Origin: Chara braunii
Lineage: Eukaryota; Streptophyta; Charophyceae; Charales; Characeae
DNA length: 24,319 bases
Direction of reading: 5' to 3'
Assembly (NCBI GenBank): GCA_003427395.1
Contig: BFEA01000160.1
Coordinates: forward strand, 318,449 to 342,767
The notes below the pieces were generated by a model. That model was not told the origin of the DNA, searched no databases, and was given only the letters and a program-made list of their open reading frames with translations. Of the stretch, positions 1 to 7,779 are shown piece after piece (the stretch's first letter is position 1; every line of letters starts with the position of its first letter). Position numbers and translations under genes: made by a program.

Positions 1-79
<79 letters not shown>

Positions 80-90
80 ACGCGCGCGAT
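1..90. repeat. (TG)n microsatellite with CG-rich alternating end
   Basis: Pure TG dinucleotides run from the first base to 76, then a CGCACGCGCGCG tail continues strict purine/pyrimidine alternation to about 90. Such alternating tracts can adopt left-handed Z-DNA; that is a property of the sequence class, not something shown here. The window begins inside the tract, so its true length is unknown. Contigs often end in tracts like this. Confidence 0.97.
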
Positions 91-1327
91 ACTGACCGGT
101 GAAAGGTACATCCTGCACCTGCACCAGATTGGATAGTGAAGTCAGACCACTATCGTTGCAGTCTCCCAGCTATGGCGCCCATGCCGCTGCAGACCTCCAC
201 TCTCGCACAGCAGCTCCTCCTAGCTCCACTAACTCAAATGCTAACTCGGAACAGCTAATCCTGGCTCTAGCTCAGCATAGTTCTACTGCAGCCTGGGGCC
301 GAACTGAATGCTTTCACTCTCCACAACTGGTGGCTGGGCCCAGCTATATACAGCCAGGCCTCTCTCTCCAGTACCCAGCAACCCGCCAGAGCCATCTGAT
401 CAAACCTGATCTGAGAGTCCAGGAGGGTGCCCAAAATCGTAGTCCTGAGGACCAGGTTGAAAAACACGGCTAGTCTGGGTCGCAATCGGATGTCCGTCCC
501 ACCCCTTCTGCTGTCTCACCTGGCCGGCTCAGAAGAAACAAGGGCTGGACCAGGCACTAGCAGACAAATAAAGGTCAAGCCCCCAGTGGCGACAAAAGGT
601 CTCCCAGACCTCCACCAGCCAAAATGAGTGGAGCCAACCTCCACTGGTCTGAACAGGCACTTGTGCCTATTCGGACCTGCGGAATCCGAAACAACACTGT
701 TTCAGACCAGACCAGACCACAACCAAGAGCAGATAAAAACCTGAGAAATAGAAAAACAGAACTTGAAAAGAAAAACAGTTTAAAAATTAATAAAACACGA
801 ACCATGCAAAGCATCACAAACTGGCTGAAGGGAAAGCAACCAAGGCCCAGAACACGAACCACAGCCCTAAGGCCACCGAAAATTTGGGCCGTGCAGCCCC
901 CTATTGCCCCGTTATCAAGGCCGCCCCGCCCATCCCGCCACACCCCCTGCAAAGGCCCGCGTGGGAGGCCCGTGCATGGGAGATACCTGTTTGGCAGGAC
1001 TCACCAGACAGATGATTCAACACAGAGCAACATTTGGCAATCAGGGAATACGCGCACCATGAAAATGTTCAGCATCGCCAAAATGCCCTGTGCCATGGCA
1101 CCACCACCCCAGATTTCCTGGTTGTCGACACAGTCCTGTCAGTCCAAAACTCAAGCAAATGGCTTGAGGACATTCACCAGGCATGGAATAACATGAGACC
1201 CACCTTTAGGCCTCTTGCCTCGAAGAACATCGCACAACTCGAGATGAAGGTCCCATGCACCAGCTTCAAGGCGCCTGCTGGTAGAACACCGCCACAGCCT
1301 AAGCGCTTATTCACACTAGCCCTATCT
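91..1327. other. Unassigned region; short overlapping open frames only
   Basis: No recognised gene. The longest plus-strand frame runs from an ATG at 624 to a stop at 1196 (190 codons, rich in Arg, Pro, Thr and Gln). It overlaps another plus frame at 1034-1330 (98 codons) and a minus frame at 575-952. I see no domain, signal peptide, membrane segment or convincing splice site. Low-complexity basic/proline composition and overlapping frames on both strands argue against a conserved gene, though an old degenerate retroelement ORF or a lineage-specific exon cannot be excluded. Confidence 0.4.
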
Positions 1328-1475
1328 TAAATGTATCTGACTGCATTTATGGCAAGACCTGGGTGTATCTGAATGCAATGACGCTCAGAAATAAGTACAC
1401 GTGTGTCCTCGTGTCAGTATGCCTTAAGTGTCCTGACAGAAAAAATATCACATTTTGCATTGCCAAGGGCATCCA
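1328..1475. repeat. Dispersed repeat, related to 5985-6130
   Basis: Starts with ATGTATCTGACTGCATTTAT and contains GTGTCCTCGTG further on. The same ordered blocks (ATGTATCTGACC, then ATTACGGCCAAGA, then GTGTCCTCGT) occur at 5985-6060. The spacing is similar and the sequences diverged, as expected of old copies of an interspersed element. Family not recognised. Confidence 0.5.
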
Positions 1476-2260
1476 AAGAAGGTGCACACACAGTGCCACA
1501 CACACACATAGTGCTGTACAAAGCCCTCGTATTGGAGACTGAAGAGGGAGACAGGTTAGTTAGAAATATACACTCGGGAACAGGGCAGAGTGTTGACGCA
1601 GAAAAAAGGAAGTAGGTGACTGTGGCAGGAAGGAGGAGGAGGAGGAGGAGATTCAACAGGAGGACAACATAGTCTTGGAGTTGTTTGGCAATAACAAGCA
1701 CGAGCGGGAGAACTAAGCGACTCTTTTTTCAGCAGAAGGCATTCGGTAGTGAAATGACAGGACATGAAGCAAGGAGTAGCAGGTGGAGAGCCAACAGGCC
1801 TCGAGAACAACGGAAACGATAACACGGCTGACTGTGCAGCTGAGGCCCAGAATCGCCAGGAAGCGCGGTGGCGTGGATGGATGATGCAAGGAGAGGAGAA
1901 ATGGCACAGAAGGGATGGATGAGCTGAAGTAAGGAGAGAATGGAGTGACAAAGATGGATCAGGTGAAACCAAGACTGAAGGGAGTATTCAACTAGATAAG
2001 AGTGCGCATAGGAGAGAGCCCAGAGGGCAGGTTTAGCAAGGTAACCACACACACCCCCCCACCGACAAGTGAAGAAGCTAAGTGAGAAGAAAGCTCAGGC
2101 AAAGATATGCCAGGTGAAATGAGGGCGCCATCGAGTTGGGCAGTCAAGGCGGTAAAGGAGACCAGAGATGCCAGAAGGGATGGAGAAGCTGGAAGAGATG
2201 TCGATAAAACCACGGGGCAATTCTGGGGTTGAAGAAAACAACTGAGGATTTACTCATTTC
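1476..2260. other. Unassigned purine-rich region with (AGG)n
   Basis: No recognised gene. The plus strand is purine-rich, with an AGG/GGA tract at about 1627-1650. Minus-strand open frames up to 138 codons are Ser/Pro/Leu-rich, as expected from translating a pyrimidine-rich strand, and look compositional. Confidence 0.45.
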
Positions 2261-2495
2261 TAGATCGAACTTTCTTGGGAGAATCTGGCCATAACTTGAG
2301 GCCATACACATCCAATCCAGCAAGACGACAGGCGCACTTGTCAGGACCACTGGATCCAGTCAAAACACTAAGGATATATACTCAATCTAAATAGAACTTT
2401 CTCGGCAGAATCTGGCCATGACCTCAGGGCATATACATCGAATCCAGTAAGACCACTCGGGCACTTGTCAGCGACCCTGGGTCCAGCCATCCACT
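2261..2495. repeat. Two-copy tandem duplication, ~127 bp period
   Basis: GAACTTTCTTGGGAGAATCTGGCC at 2267 recurs in diverged form at 2394, and homology continues through the blocks ATCCAATCCAGCAAGAC / ATCGAATCCAGTAAGAC and GCACTTGTCAG to the end of each copy. The copies differ at many positions, so this is an old duplication. Confidence 0.8.
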
Positions 2496-2582
2496 TCGCC
2501 AACGGATGTAGCAAGAGTGGCATGTGGCTCTGAAAGCGACTATGAGATGAGTGAGTGTGTTCCGACGTCACAGCTTTGTATT

Positions 2583-2612
2583 CACACCTGCGCCCTAATT
2601 ACTGCAGGTGTG
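2583..2612. repeat. Perfect 9-bp inverted repeat (hairpin)
   Basis: CACACCTGC at 2583-2591 and its exact reverse complement GCAGGTGTG at 2604-2612 are separated by a 12-nt loop. No oligo-T follows, so a Pol III terminator role is not supported. It could be part of a mobile-element end. Confidence 0.6.
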
Positions 2613-2627
2613 TTCAAACTTCAAAAA

Positions 2628-2739
2628 CCTACCGTCCCCACCCAAACAGAACACCTGGTAATTATCACTGTATGTAGGGTGAAAGTAACCCCAAATACAG
2701 GCATAGCGACCAGTCGTCCTGTCTGGGTGAAGACCGCAG
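2628..2739. mobile_element. MITE-like palindromic element, copy 1
   Basis: Shares its ordered blocks with copies at 3616-3725 and 4010-4130: a C-rich start, an (A/G)T-ATTA-CTGTAT arm, a short centre, an ATACAG-GAC arm, then a G-rich stretch ending in GAAGAC. CTGTAT at 2669 and ATACAG at 2695 are the inner arms. There is no coding capacity. The length (about 110 bp) and inverted-repeat design fit a miniature inverted-repeat element; the superfamily cannot be told. Confidence 0.5.
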
Positions 2740-2819
2740 AATTATCACTGTATGTAGGGTGAAAGGTACCCCAAATACAGGCATAGCGACCAGTCGTCCT
2801 GTCTGGATGAAGACCGCAG
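2660..2819. repeat. 80-bp tandem duplication, two near-identical copies
   Basis: Units 2660-2739 and 2740-2819 differ at only a few positions (for example AGTAACCCC versus GGTACCCC, and CTGGGTG versus CTGGATG). The unit is the right-hand two thirds of the MITE-like element, so the duplication happened after insertion. It is much younger than the neighbouring 127-bp duplication. Confidence 0.9.
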
Positions 2820-3364
2820 TTACTACATCTAGTTAAGGGGGACTGGCGTTCCGACGGAAGGGGTTGTTTTATGCAGCACTACAGTCCTACAGTACGTATG
2901 ACCTCGAACGAGTCCAATTTTGACTGCAGCTGGACGCTCATCGTTCCGCAGCAGCCGAGTACCATCGCCGTAATGTACATTAGCAGCGCCTCTACCGCCA
3001 GGTCGCTGGAACCAGAGCGGCGGATAAACACTAAAGCAGGCACTTCACCAAAGACACTGATCTGAACTTCTGAAGATTGTGAACCCGTAAACTGAAGAGA
3101 TGCGCCGGTGTGAACCCAAGACTGCACACCAAATAGCTACAGGCGCAGACTGGGGGCTATCACTATTGCCCATTTAAGGGGGCGCGTGTTGAGCCTGGGG
3201 GGGGGGGGTAGAAACATCCCAAGCGGCCCTTTGACAAAACTTCACCAAATGGTAGAGGTAGGTGAGCACCACAAGTTCTCGCTCAGCTGCGTAGAGGTCA
3301 CTAGTAAAGCAGGTTTCTCTTTTTCTTCTTTTTCTGCTTTTTCTTCTTTTCGGTGACCCCAAAA
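2820..3364. other. Unassigned region with G-run and pyrimidine tract
   Basis: No recognised gene. It holds a run of 12 G at 3197-3208 and a T/C-rich stretch at about 3315-3350. Open frames are 64 codons (plus) and 82 codons (minus) in the same stretch, with no family resemblance. Confidence 0.4.
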
Positions 3365-3424
3365 AGCGCCAAATTTGCGATTTTCAGCGCATGTTGTCAA
3401 TGAAGTTTCAGCACATGTTGTCGA

Positions 3425-3548
3425 ATTTGAGATTCAAACTCAGGTCCGCTTATCAGCAACAGTTACATGGGTGATCGGCCCCAGGGAACTCAAAATACTT
3501 CTGCTCATCGGTCCTCGTAAGTTTCAGACTCAGGTCTGATTTTTGTTC
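3425..3548 (-). mobile_element. SINE-like copy A (tRNA-related, partial)
   Basis: Read on the minus strand, 3548 to 3473 contains CAGACCTGAGTCTGAAACT, GATGAGCA and CTGGGGCCGATCA. These align in order with copy B (CAGACCTGAGTTCGACTCC, GATGAGCA, CTGGGGCCGGTCA at 6230-6130). A second tRNA-like segment follows (GACCTGAGTTTGAATCTC at about 3442-3425), with a degenerate T-loop/B-box core. The tRNA 5' half and the U6 part seen in copy B are absent. Family not recognised; assignment rests on internal homology within this window. Confidence 0.5.
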
Positions 3549-3615
3549 ATCTGATCCCAGAAAGACTCGAACTTTCTGTTCATCTGGAGACGATCGAAGA
3601 AATGGCTGTGTTCGC

Positions 3616-3725
3616 CCTACCCTATTCCCCCAAAGAGAGAACAGTCATTACCACTGTATCTAGACAGAAGACTGTTCTAAGTACAGCTATAATGACCGTA
3701 TGTTCCATTCGGGAGAAGACGATAG
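3616..3725. mobile_element. MITE-like palindromic element, copy 2
   Basis: GTCATTA at 3644-3650 and its exact complement TAATGAC at 3690-3696 flank CTGTA/TACAG inner arms, and the outer parts (TTCCCCC...GAGAAC and GGGAGAAGAC) are also roughly complementary. It has the same architecture as the copies at 2628 and 4010 and no coding potential. Confidence 0.6.
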
Positions 3726-3890
3726 AGTTTCTTGGAAAGCATTGTAGGGATGTTTTCACTTTTCTCGTTTATGACTCAGGACGCATCCTAGAGATGTTTC
3801 CGCATTCTTTTCTTTGAAGGCTCATCTCACATAAAACCACATGAAACCTGTTTTCTAAGAGTTTTCTAGATGTATCTAACAAAACCCATC

Positions 3891-3986
3891 GTGGTGGACA
3901 TATGTTGCCACCTTCTATGTGTAGATGCACTCGGCATAGTGGTGGACGAATCTTGCCACCTTCTATGCGAAGATGCACTTGGCAGT
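3891..3986. repeat. 48-bp tandem duplication; third copy near the U6-like locus
   Basis: GTGGTGGAC begins units at 3891 and 3939; both include TTGCCACCTTCTATG and AGATGCACT. A diverged third copy (ATCTTGCCACCTTCTTAGGG) lies at about 5659-5705, 1.7 kb away. It is followed by a sequence that still resembles the downstream flank of the second unit, so the unit is part of a dispersed element. Confidence 0.8.
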
Positions 3987-4009
3987 TTCAACATTTGACG
4001 AGTAGCACC

Positions 4010-4130
4010 GCTACCGTCTGCACCCAAGTAGACCGGCCCGTCATTACAGCTGTATTGAAGGCTAATTTCAGTCTAGATACAGCAATAATGACCGGGCATT
4101 CTATCGGGGATAACGACTTGGCATTCTATT
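4010..4130. mobile_element. MITE-like palindromic element, copy 3
   Basis: GTCATTACAGCTGTAT at 4040-4055 faces ATACAGCAATAATGAC at 4077-4092, a near-perfect 16-bp inverted repeat with a 21-bp centre. CCG/CGG extends the arms. The flanking blocks (CACCCAAGTAGACC and CGGGGATAACGAC) match copies 1 and 2 loosely. No coding capacity. Confidence 0.65.
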
Positions 4131-4329
4131 CAGGTTGACCGACAAGCACATGGCCCCAGCCAGCTCGAGAGTCACGATTGAGCCTCTCCAAAAAAAAGAA
4201 AAAAACAGAGGCTCGGGGGGACCAAAATCGCTGGTGGCGCTAGCCAGAACAACAACCAAAACGCCGCGCTGGTGTTTTGGCAAAGCTTGGCGTGCAGTGC
4301 GAACCCACCTCGTACAAAAGAGGCCCGAT

Positions 4330-4355
4330 GTACTGGTGGTTTAAACCACCAGTAC
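4330..4355. repeat. Perfect 26-bp palindrome
   Basis: The left half GTACTGGTGGTTT is followed immediately by its exact reverse complement, with no loop; symmetry breaks at 4329/4356. It is formed by two head-to-head copies of the motif dispersed across 4330-5182. It could be a target-like palindrome, a fused pair of element ends or a protein-binding palindrome; nothing here decides which. Confidence 0.9.
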
Positions 4356-4960
4356 CTGGCCCATACATCAGCCACGGTGCTTCCCCGTTAACGCGACGCG
4401 CCGCGCCTTTAGGGCTCCGTGCTACCTGACCACAATGGCTGGAGGCGCCAGCCAAAACGAAAAGAAAAAGTCGTACTGGCGATTCGTTCAGACTTGGCAC
4501 GCAGGGCGCTCCGACGCTCGGCATCGATAGCTGGGCCAAGTACTGGTGGTTTAAGAGAGTGGGGGGGCCATGGCTGATTCAACAACTCAACAACTGTATT
4601 TCCCCCTTTCGGAGCAGTGGCGGTGCCCTCTGTTTTTTTTTTTTTTCTCTTTGCTTCTTTTTTTTTTGACACGCGTTTTGCCCTGGTCCGCTCCATTTTC
4701 TATGCCTTGCCTGCCAAAAGGAAAAAGACCAGCAGTCTCTCATGTTTTTTGGGGCATCCATTTAACCACCACTGCTTATGACGCTTCCCTCGCCGAGCTA
4801 AACCATCACTACTTATGACCCTTCCCTTGCCGAGTCTAGGAATGCCCTGCACGCCCCAAAAAAACGAACCGGCCCATTTTAATCTTTGGCTGGCGCCGCA
4901 AGCCATTTAGCTCCGGCAGGCTGTCACGGTTAAACCACCAGTACCTACCATGCTTTCCGT

Positions 4961-5120
4961 CCACGCCAGGTACTCCGTGGACGAATCAGCCGGCCGCGCA
5001 GGTGTCTCTGTTCATTTGAAACACACGAGCCACGTTCTTCGGCCACGCCAGGTACTTTTGTGGATGAATCGGCCTGCCGCGCGGGTCTCTGTTCATTTGA
5101 AACACACGAGCCACGGAGAC
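4961..5120. repeat. 82-bp tandem duplication
   Basis: CCACGCCAGGTACT starts units at 4961 and 5043. Both continue through a GTGGA-GAATC block, a CCGCGC block and the identical stretch TCTCTGTTCATTTGAAACAC to GAGCCACG. Differences are modest, with a 2-3 bp indel near the CGCG block. Confidence 0.85.
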
Positions 5121-5736
5121 CTCCAGGTACTGGCCATTTAAAAAGCCCCATTTTGTCTCCCCACCAGGTACTGGTAGTTTAATAGCCCCGTCGAAGAAAA
5201 ATGGGGGTGTGTGGCCTAGGAACACCCTGCGCGCCCCAGATAAATGAACCGGCCTGTTCTCTTCTTTGGCTGGCTGGAGGGAAATAACTCGAGTACGCCG
5301 TGTCCCTAAAGTCACAGCCTGTTTACAGCCCCGTCGAAGAAAAATGGCTGGGAAATTTATTTGCAGCTTAAAATTAGAACAACAAAGGGCCTCACCACAC
5401 CACTCATGAAATTCCGCAAGTGATGGAATAACCCGGCCGACCAAAAAAAAAACAAAAAAAAAAAACCTGACCTGACGGAAAATGAACCTGATGAGGCTGA
5501 TGTACAGAAAAAAAAACAAAAAAAAAAAGAACATGCCGCAAATACAGGACGATGCCACGCCAGACAAGCTGAATGCTCGTGGGTCATGGGCCCTAGTACC
5601 CAACCCGAGAAACTTTGGGCGTGATAAACGGAATAGGTTTTCGGGTGGGCCATACCTAAGTGGTATCCCATCTTGCCACCTTCTTAGGGAAGATACACTC
5701 AATAGTTTTTCATTTTGTGAGTGGTGTGGCGAGGCC

Positions 5737-5765
5737 TACAGAGACGATTAGCATCACTTTTTTTT
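5737..5765 (+). other. U6 snRNA fragment on plus strand, followed by T8
   Basis: TACAGAGACGATTAGCAT at 5737-5754 matches the universally conserved U6 segment TACAGAGAAGATTAGCAT with one substitution. Sequence before and after it does not match U6. Three bases on, eight T residues (5758-5765) follow, the type of run that terminates Pol III. It faces the near-complete U6-like sequence on the minus strand that begins right after the T-run. Confidence 0.6.
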
Positions 5766-5862
5766 GGGTCCTTTCTCAGATTATGTGTGTCATCCTTGGA
5801 AGCGCAGGGGCCATGCTAATCTTCTCTGTATCATTCCAATTTTAACGAATGTCCTCATGGCC
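5766..5862 (-). ncRNA. U6 spliceosomal snRNA-like sequence (probable pseudogene)
   Basis: U6 pairs with U4, U2 and the 5' splice site in the spliceosome. On the minus strand the order is: a 5' stem remnant (GGCC-ATGA-GGAC, one mismatch), TTAAAATTGGAATGATACAGAG, the ACAGAGA box (plus 5823-5829), AGATTAGCATGGCC (5809-5822), the internal stem-loop and a 3' part with GAGAAAGGACCC. The conserved core is almost intact. Oddities: a 4-base TTCC insertion in the internal stem-loop between GCGC and AAGG (plus 5798-5801), a diverged 3' third, no 3' oligo-T on the sense strand (A8 instead), and no clear TATA box or plant-type upstream element before the 5' end. These favour a pseudogene over a working gene. 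Homology to U6 is firm; function is not. Confidence 0.8.
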
Positions 5863-5984
5863 TTTCAGTGACATTTCCTTCTTTTTTTTGGTGGAAATCA
5901 GTCAATTCCCAGCTTCCATGCCTCTTGTTGAACTGCCGCGATTTCGTGCCTCTCCACACAGCTGGCCAAAGGCCAAGAACTCCT

Positions 5985-6116
5985 AGAGTAAGATGTATCT
6001 GACCACAATTACGGCCAAGATCAATCAAAAAGTATTACAGTGAGAAAGGTGTCCTCGTATTGCTCACAAATTTGTGCATGTCATTTCTCCTCTTTTTATG
6101 AAAGGACAATGGCCTT
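5985..6116. repeat. Dispersed repeat, related to 1328-1475
   Basis: Contains ATGTATCTGACC, ATTACGGCCAAGA and GTGTCCTCGT in the same order as the copy at 1328. It runs directly into SINE-like copy B, so it may be an extension of that element's tail or an independent insertion. Confidence 0.45.
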
Positions 6117-6287
6117 GAGGTATCATCATTGAGCTGACCGGCCCCAGGTAATTCAGAATTACATCATTGTGCTCATCTCATAGCATCAGGAGTCGAACTC
6201 AGGTCTGTATTTCAACAGCTCATGGTTGTACCAACTGAGCTAGGCCCATTGGTGTGCGAATCATTCTTGCGCAGGGCCATGTTTAAT
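6117..6287 (-). mobile_element. SINE-like copy B with U6 and tRNA parts
   Basis: Minus-strand order: a U6-like piece (CATGGCCCTGCGCAAGAATGA, plus 6267-6287), a 12-nt linker, and a tRNA-like head. The head has GGGCCTAGCTCAGTTGGT (D-arm/A-box, 6231-6248), CTGTTGAAATACAG and CTGAGTTCGACTCC (T-arm/B-box). A tail shared with copies A and C follows (CTGAATTAC, CTGGGGC). The tRNA part does not fold into a full cloverleaf (weak T-stem), so it is not a tRNA gene. Known SINEs commonly have tRNA-derived heads; a U6 piece in front would be unusual. Confidence 0.55.
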
Positions 6288-6300
6288 TTGTGGGAATATT

Positions 6301-6719
6301 GCATCTATACCCCATTTAAAGATGGGAATACCCTCTATACCCTGTCCCGGCGCCCAACTTGCATCTGTACCCACGAAACGGTCTGTGCAAATTATGTGCA
6401 TGCCCAGGACGGACATGGGCCAGGGTTGGTACCGCCAAATTGCAGTTATACCCAACGACCTGAATGCTCAAATTACGCTCATGATCGGGAAAATTATGTG
6501 CACATCCAATTTTACCTGCCCCGTTCCTTGGCATAAGAATAATTTTGTGCTCCCCAACCGAGGGCCTGTGGGACTGGGTACGAGTATAAGTTTAGGCATC
6601 GGAAAAGTAGGGTATTACGAAAACGTGGACAGGGTCTGGGTATAGATGCAACTTCATGCAAGTTGCGTGCTGGACTGGGTATAGCGGATATTCCCATATC
6701 TTTAAATGGGGTACAGATG
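6301..6719. mobile_element. Foldback / MITE-like element with ~75-bp inverted arms
   Basis: The left arm 6301-6372 (CATCTATACCCCATTTAAAG, GGGAATA, CTATACCC, CAACTTGCATC) is matched in reverse complement by 6640-6719 (CTTTAAATGGGGTACAGATG at its right end). Small indels separate them. The 270-bp middle has repeated AAATTATGTGCA-type blocks at about 6389, 6470 and 6490 but no coding sequence. The left end abuts the U6 piece of SINE copy B. Confidence 0.7.
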
Positions 6720-6770
6720 GAATTTGTGCTTCTTCCTTTTTTTTAGTGGAATACAGGACCAGCAGGTTAA

Positions 6771-6786
6771 TCTTCTTCTTCATCTT

Positions 6787-6816
<30 letters not shown>
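6771..6816. repeat. (CTT)n microsatellite
   Basis: A nearly pure CTT/TTC trinucleotide run with one CAT interruption near 6781. The lysine-rich minus-strand frames across it are artefacts of the repeat. Confidence 0.95.
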
Positions 6817-6817
<1 letters not shown>

Positions 6818-7147
6818 ACGGTAAAGGCCTTGCCCTGGCTGGTATCGCCCACCTGTAGGTTGTGTGCAGCCCACCCATGTCCCCTCGTTGGAGGCTTGAA
6901 TTCGAGCTGGCTGCATGTTCCCTGGTTGGGCTTAAAAAGAAAAAGGAAAAAAGGAAAGGAAAGGGGGAAAAGTATCATCGTCGAAACGACCTGTCCACTA
7001 GCAAAGAGAATCAGATGAAAAGCCCTCAATCTGGATGTGTTTTACGCAGAGACGCAGAAAAGCAGATCAATCGTGTTTGTTTGCACCCTTCCAGAAACAC
7101 GTCCAGATTCAATTGTTAAATCCATTCCTCTTTGCTGTCGGTAGTAG

Positions 7148-7240
7148 GACCTCGCCCCAAGGAGTAGTAATTCAGAGTTAAATTTGTTTCATCATGATTC
7201 CGGCAAGATTCGAACTCATCCTTGCGCAGGGGCCATTGCT
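7148..7240 (-). mobile_element. SINE-like copy C with U6 part fused to B-box
   Basis: On the minus strand, AGCAATGGCCCCTGCGCAAG plus GATGA (7240-7216) matches U6 with one inserted base, then runs straight into GTTCGAATC, a B-box-like sequence. The copy-B tail follows (CATGATGAAACA, CTGAATTAC, CTTGGGGC). Compared with copy B, the linker and the tRNA 5' half are missing. The U6 match is about 24 of 25 bases. Confidence 0.55.
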
Positions 7241-7447
7241 AGGATCGAGAAGGACCCAATGTATGAGATGAGCCGAAGCATATTGGGTAGGACCTTAGCG
7301 CGAGCCGTAAACCGCGTCCACGGGAGAATTCGATGTAGAAGCAATGGCTAGTGTGCCCAGGTAGCCAAAGGTGTGGCCTTTGGGCGTCGTGCATGGGGTG
7401 TCAAAGAGCGGCGGTCGTGCGTGGCCTTGGCATAGGTTGGTAGTTTG

Positions 7448-7582
7448 CATGAAATTGAGGGTACGACGTTGTAAAAACACCCTACCCCCTTGATGTATCC
7501 TCTTGAAGTCCACATACTTCACTAAGTCCAGATACATCGAGGGGGTAGGACGATTTCAGAATGCCGTACCCTCGATTTCATG
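7448..7582. mobile_element. 135-bp palindromic (MITE-like) element
   Basis: CATGAAATTGAGGGTACG at 7448 is mirrored by CGTACCCTCGATTTCATG ending at 7582. Internally, CCTACCCCCTTGATGTATC is mirrored by GATACATCGAGGGGGTAGG. The arms are about 50 bp, separated by a roughly 32-bp centre. A few mismatches and a small indel between arms indicate an established insertion. No coding capacity. Confidence 0.8.
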
Positions 7583-7779
7583 AAATGTTTGCCAAAAAAT
7601 GAAATTTCAATTTCGTTCAAAAACTACAATACGTCCATTTTAACAAAATCGCTGTTTGAGGGTCTGCGGGACTATCCCCTTTGGTTTTGTATCGGCCCCG
7701 GTTGTTGGACTGACCGTTGGGACCGAGAGGGGTCGGGGTTCTGTGTTTCTTGTCCGTTCTTTCCACTTGGTGCTGGCAT

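Larger units (their letters stand above)
4190..5350. repeat. Mosaic of short interspersed repeats (TTAAACCACCAGTACC motif family)
   Basis: The motif TTAAACCACCAGTACC or its complement occurs at 4330-4345, 4341-4356, 4539-4554, 4761-4774 (diverged), 4798-4812 (diverged), 4930-4946, 5122-5140 (diverged) and 5163-5182, in both orientations. Other blocks also repeat: CTAGGAATGCCCTGCACGCC at 4836 versus 5216, and GCCCCGTCGAAGAAAAATGG at about 5186 versus 5329. Poly-T and poly-A runs interrupt it. No gene is recognised. A pair of A-rich runs broken by a single C sits at about 5442-5466 and 5508-5529. Confidence 0.75.

Noticed and set aside
1556-1972. 138-codon Ser/Pro-rich minus frame
   Set aside because: Composition follows from a purine-rich plus strand with an AGG repeat; other frames overlap it and no domain is visible.
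4986-5702. 238-codon minus frame, the longest in the window
   Set aside because: It spans poly-A/T runs (long Phe stretches) and an 82-bp tandem duplication, which gives a repeated ARVFQMNRD peptide; it is repeat-derived and not gene-like.
6181-6250. Functional tRNA gene on the minus strand
   Set aside because: D-arm and T-loop signatures are present, but the T-stem and acceptor do not pair and no 3' oligo-T follows, so SINE head is the better reading.
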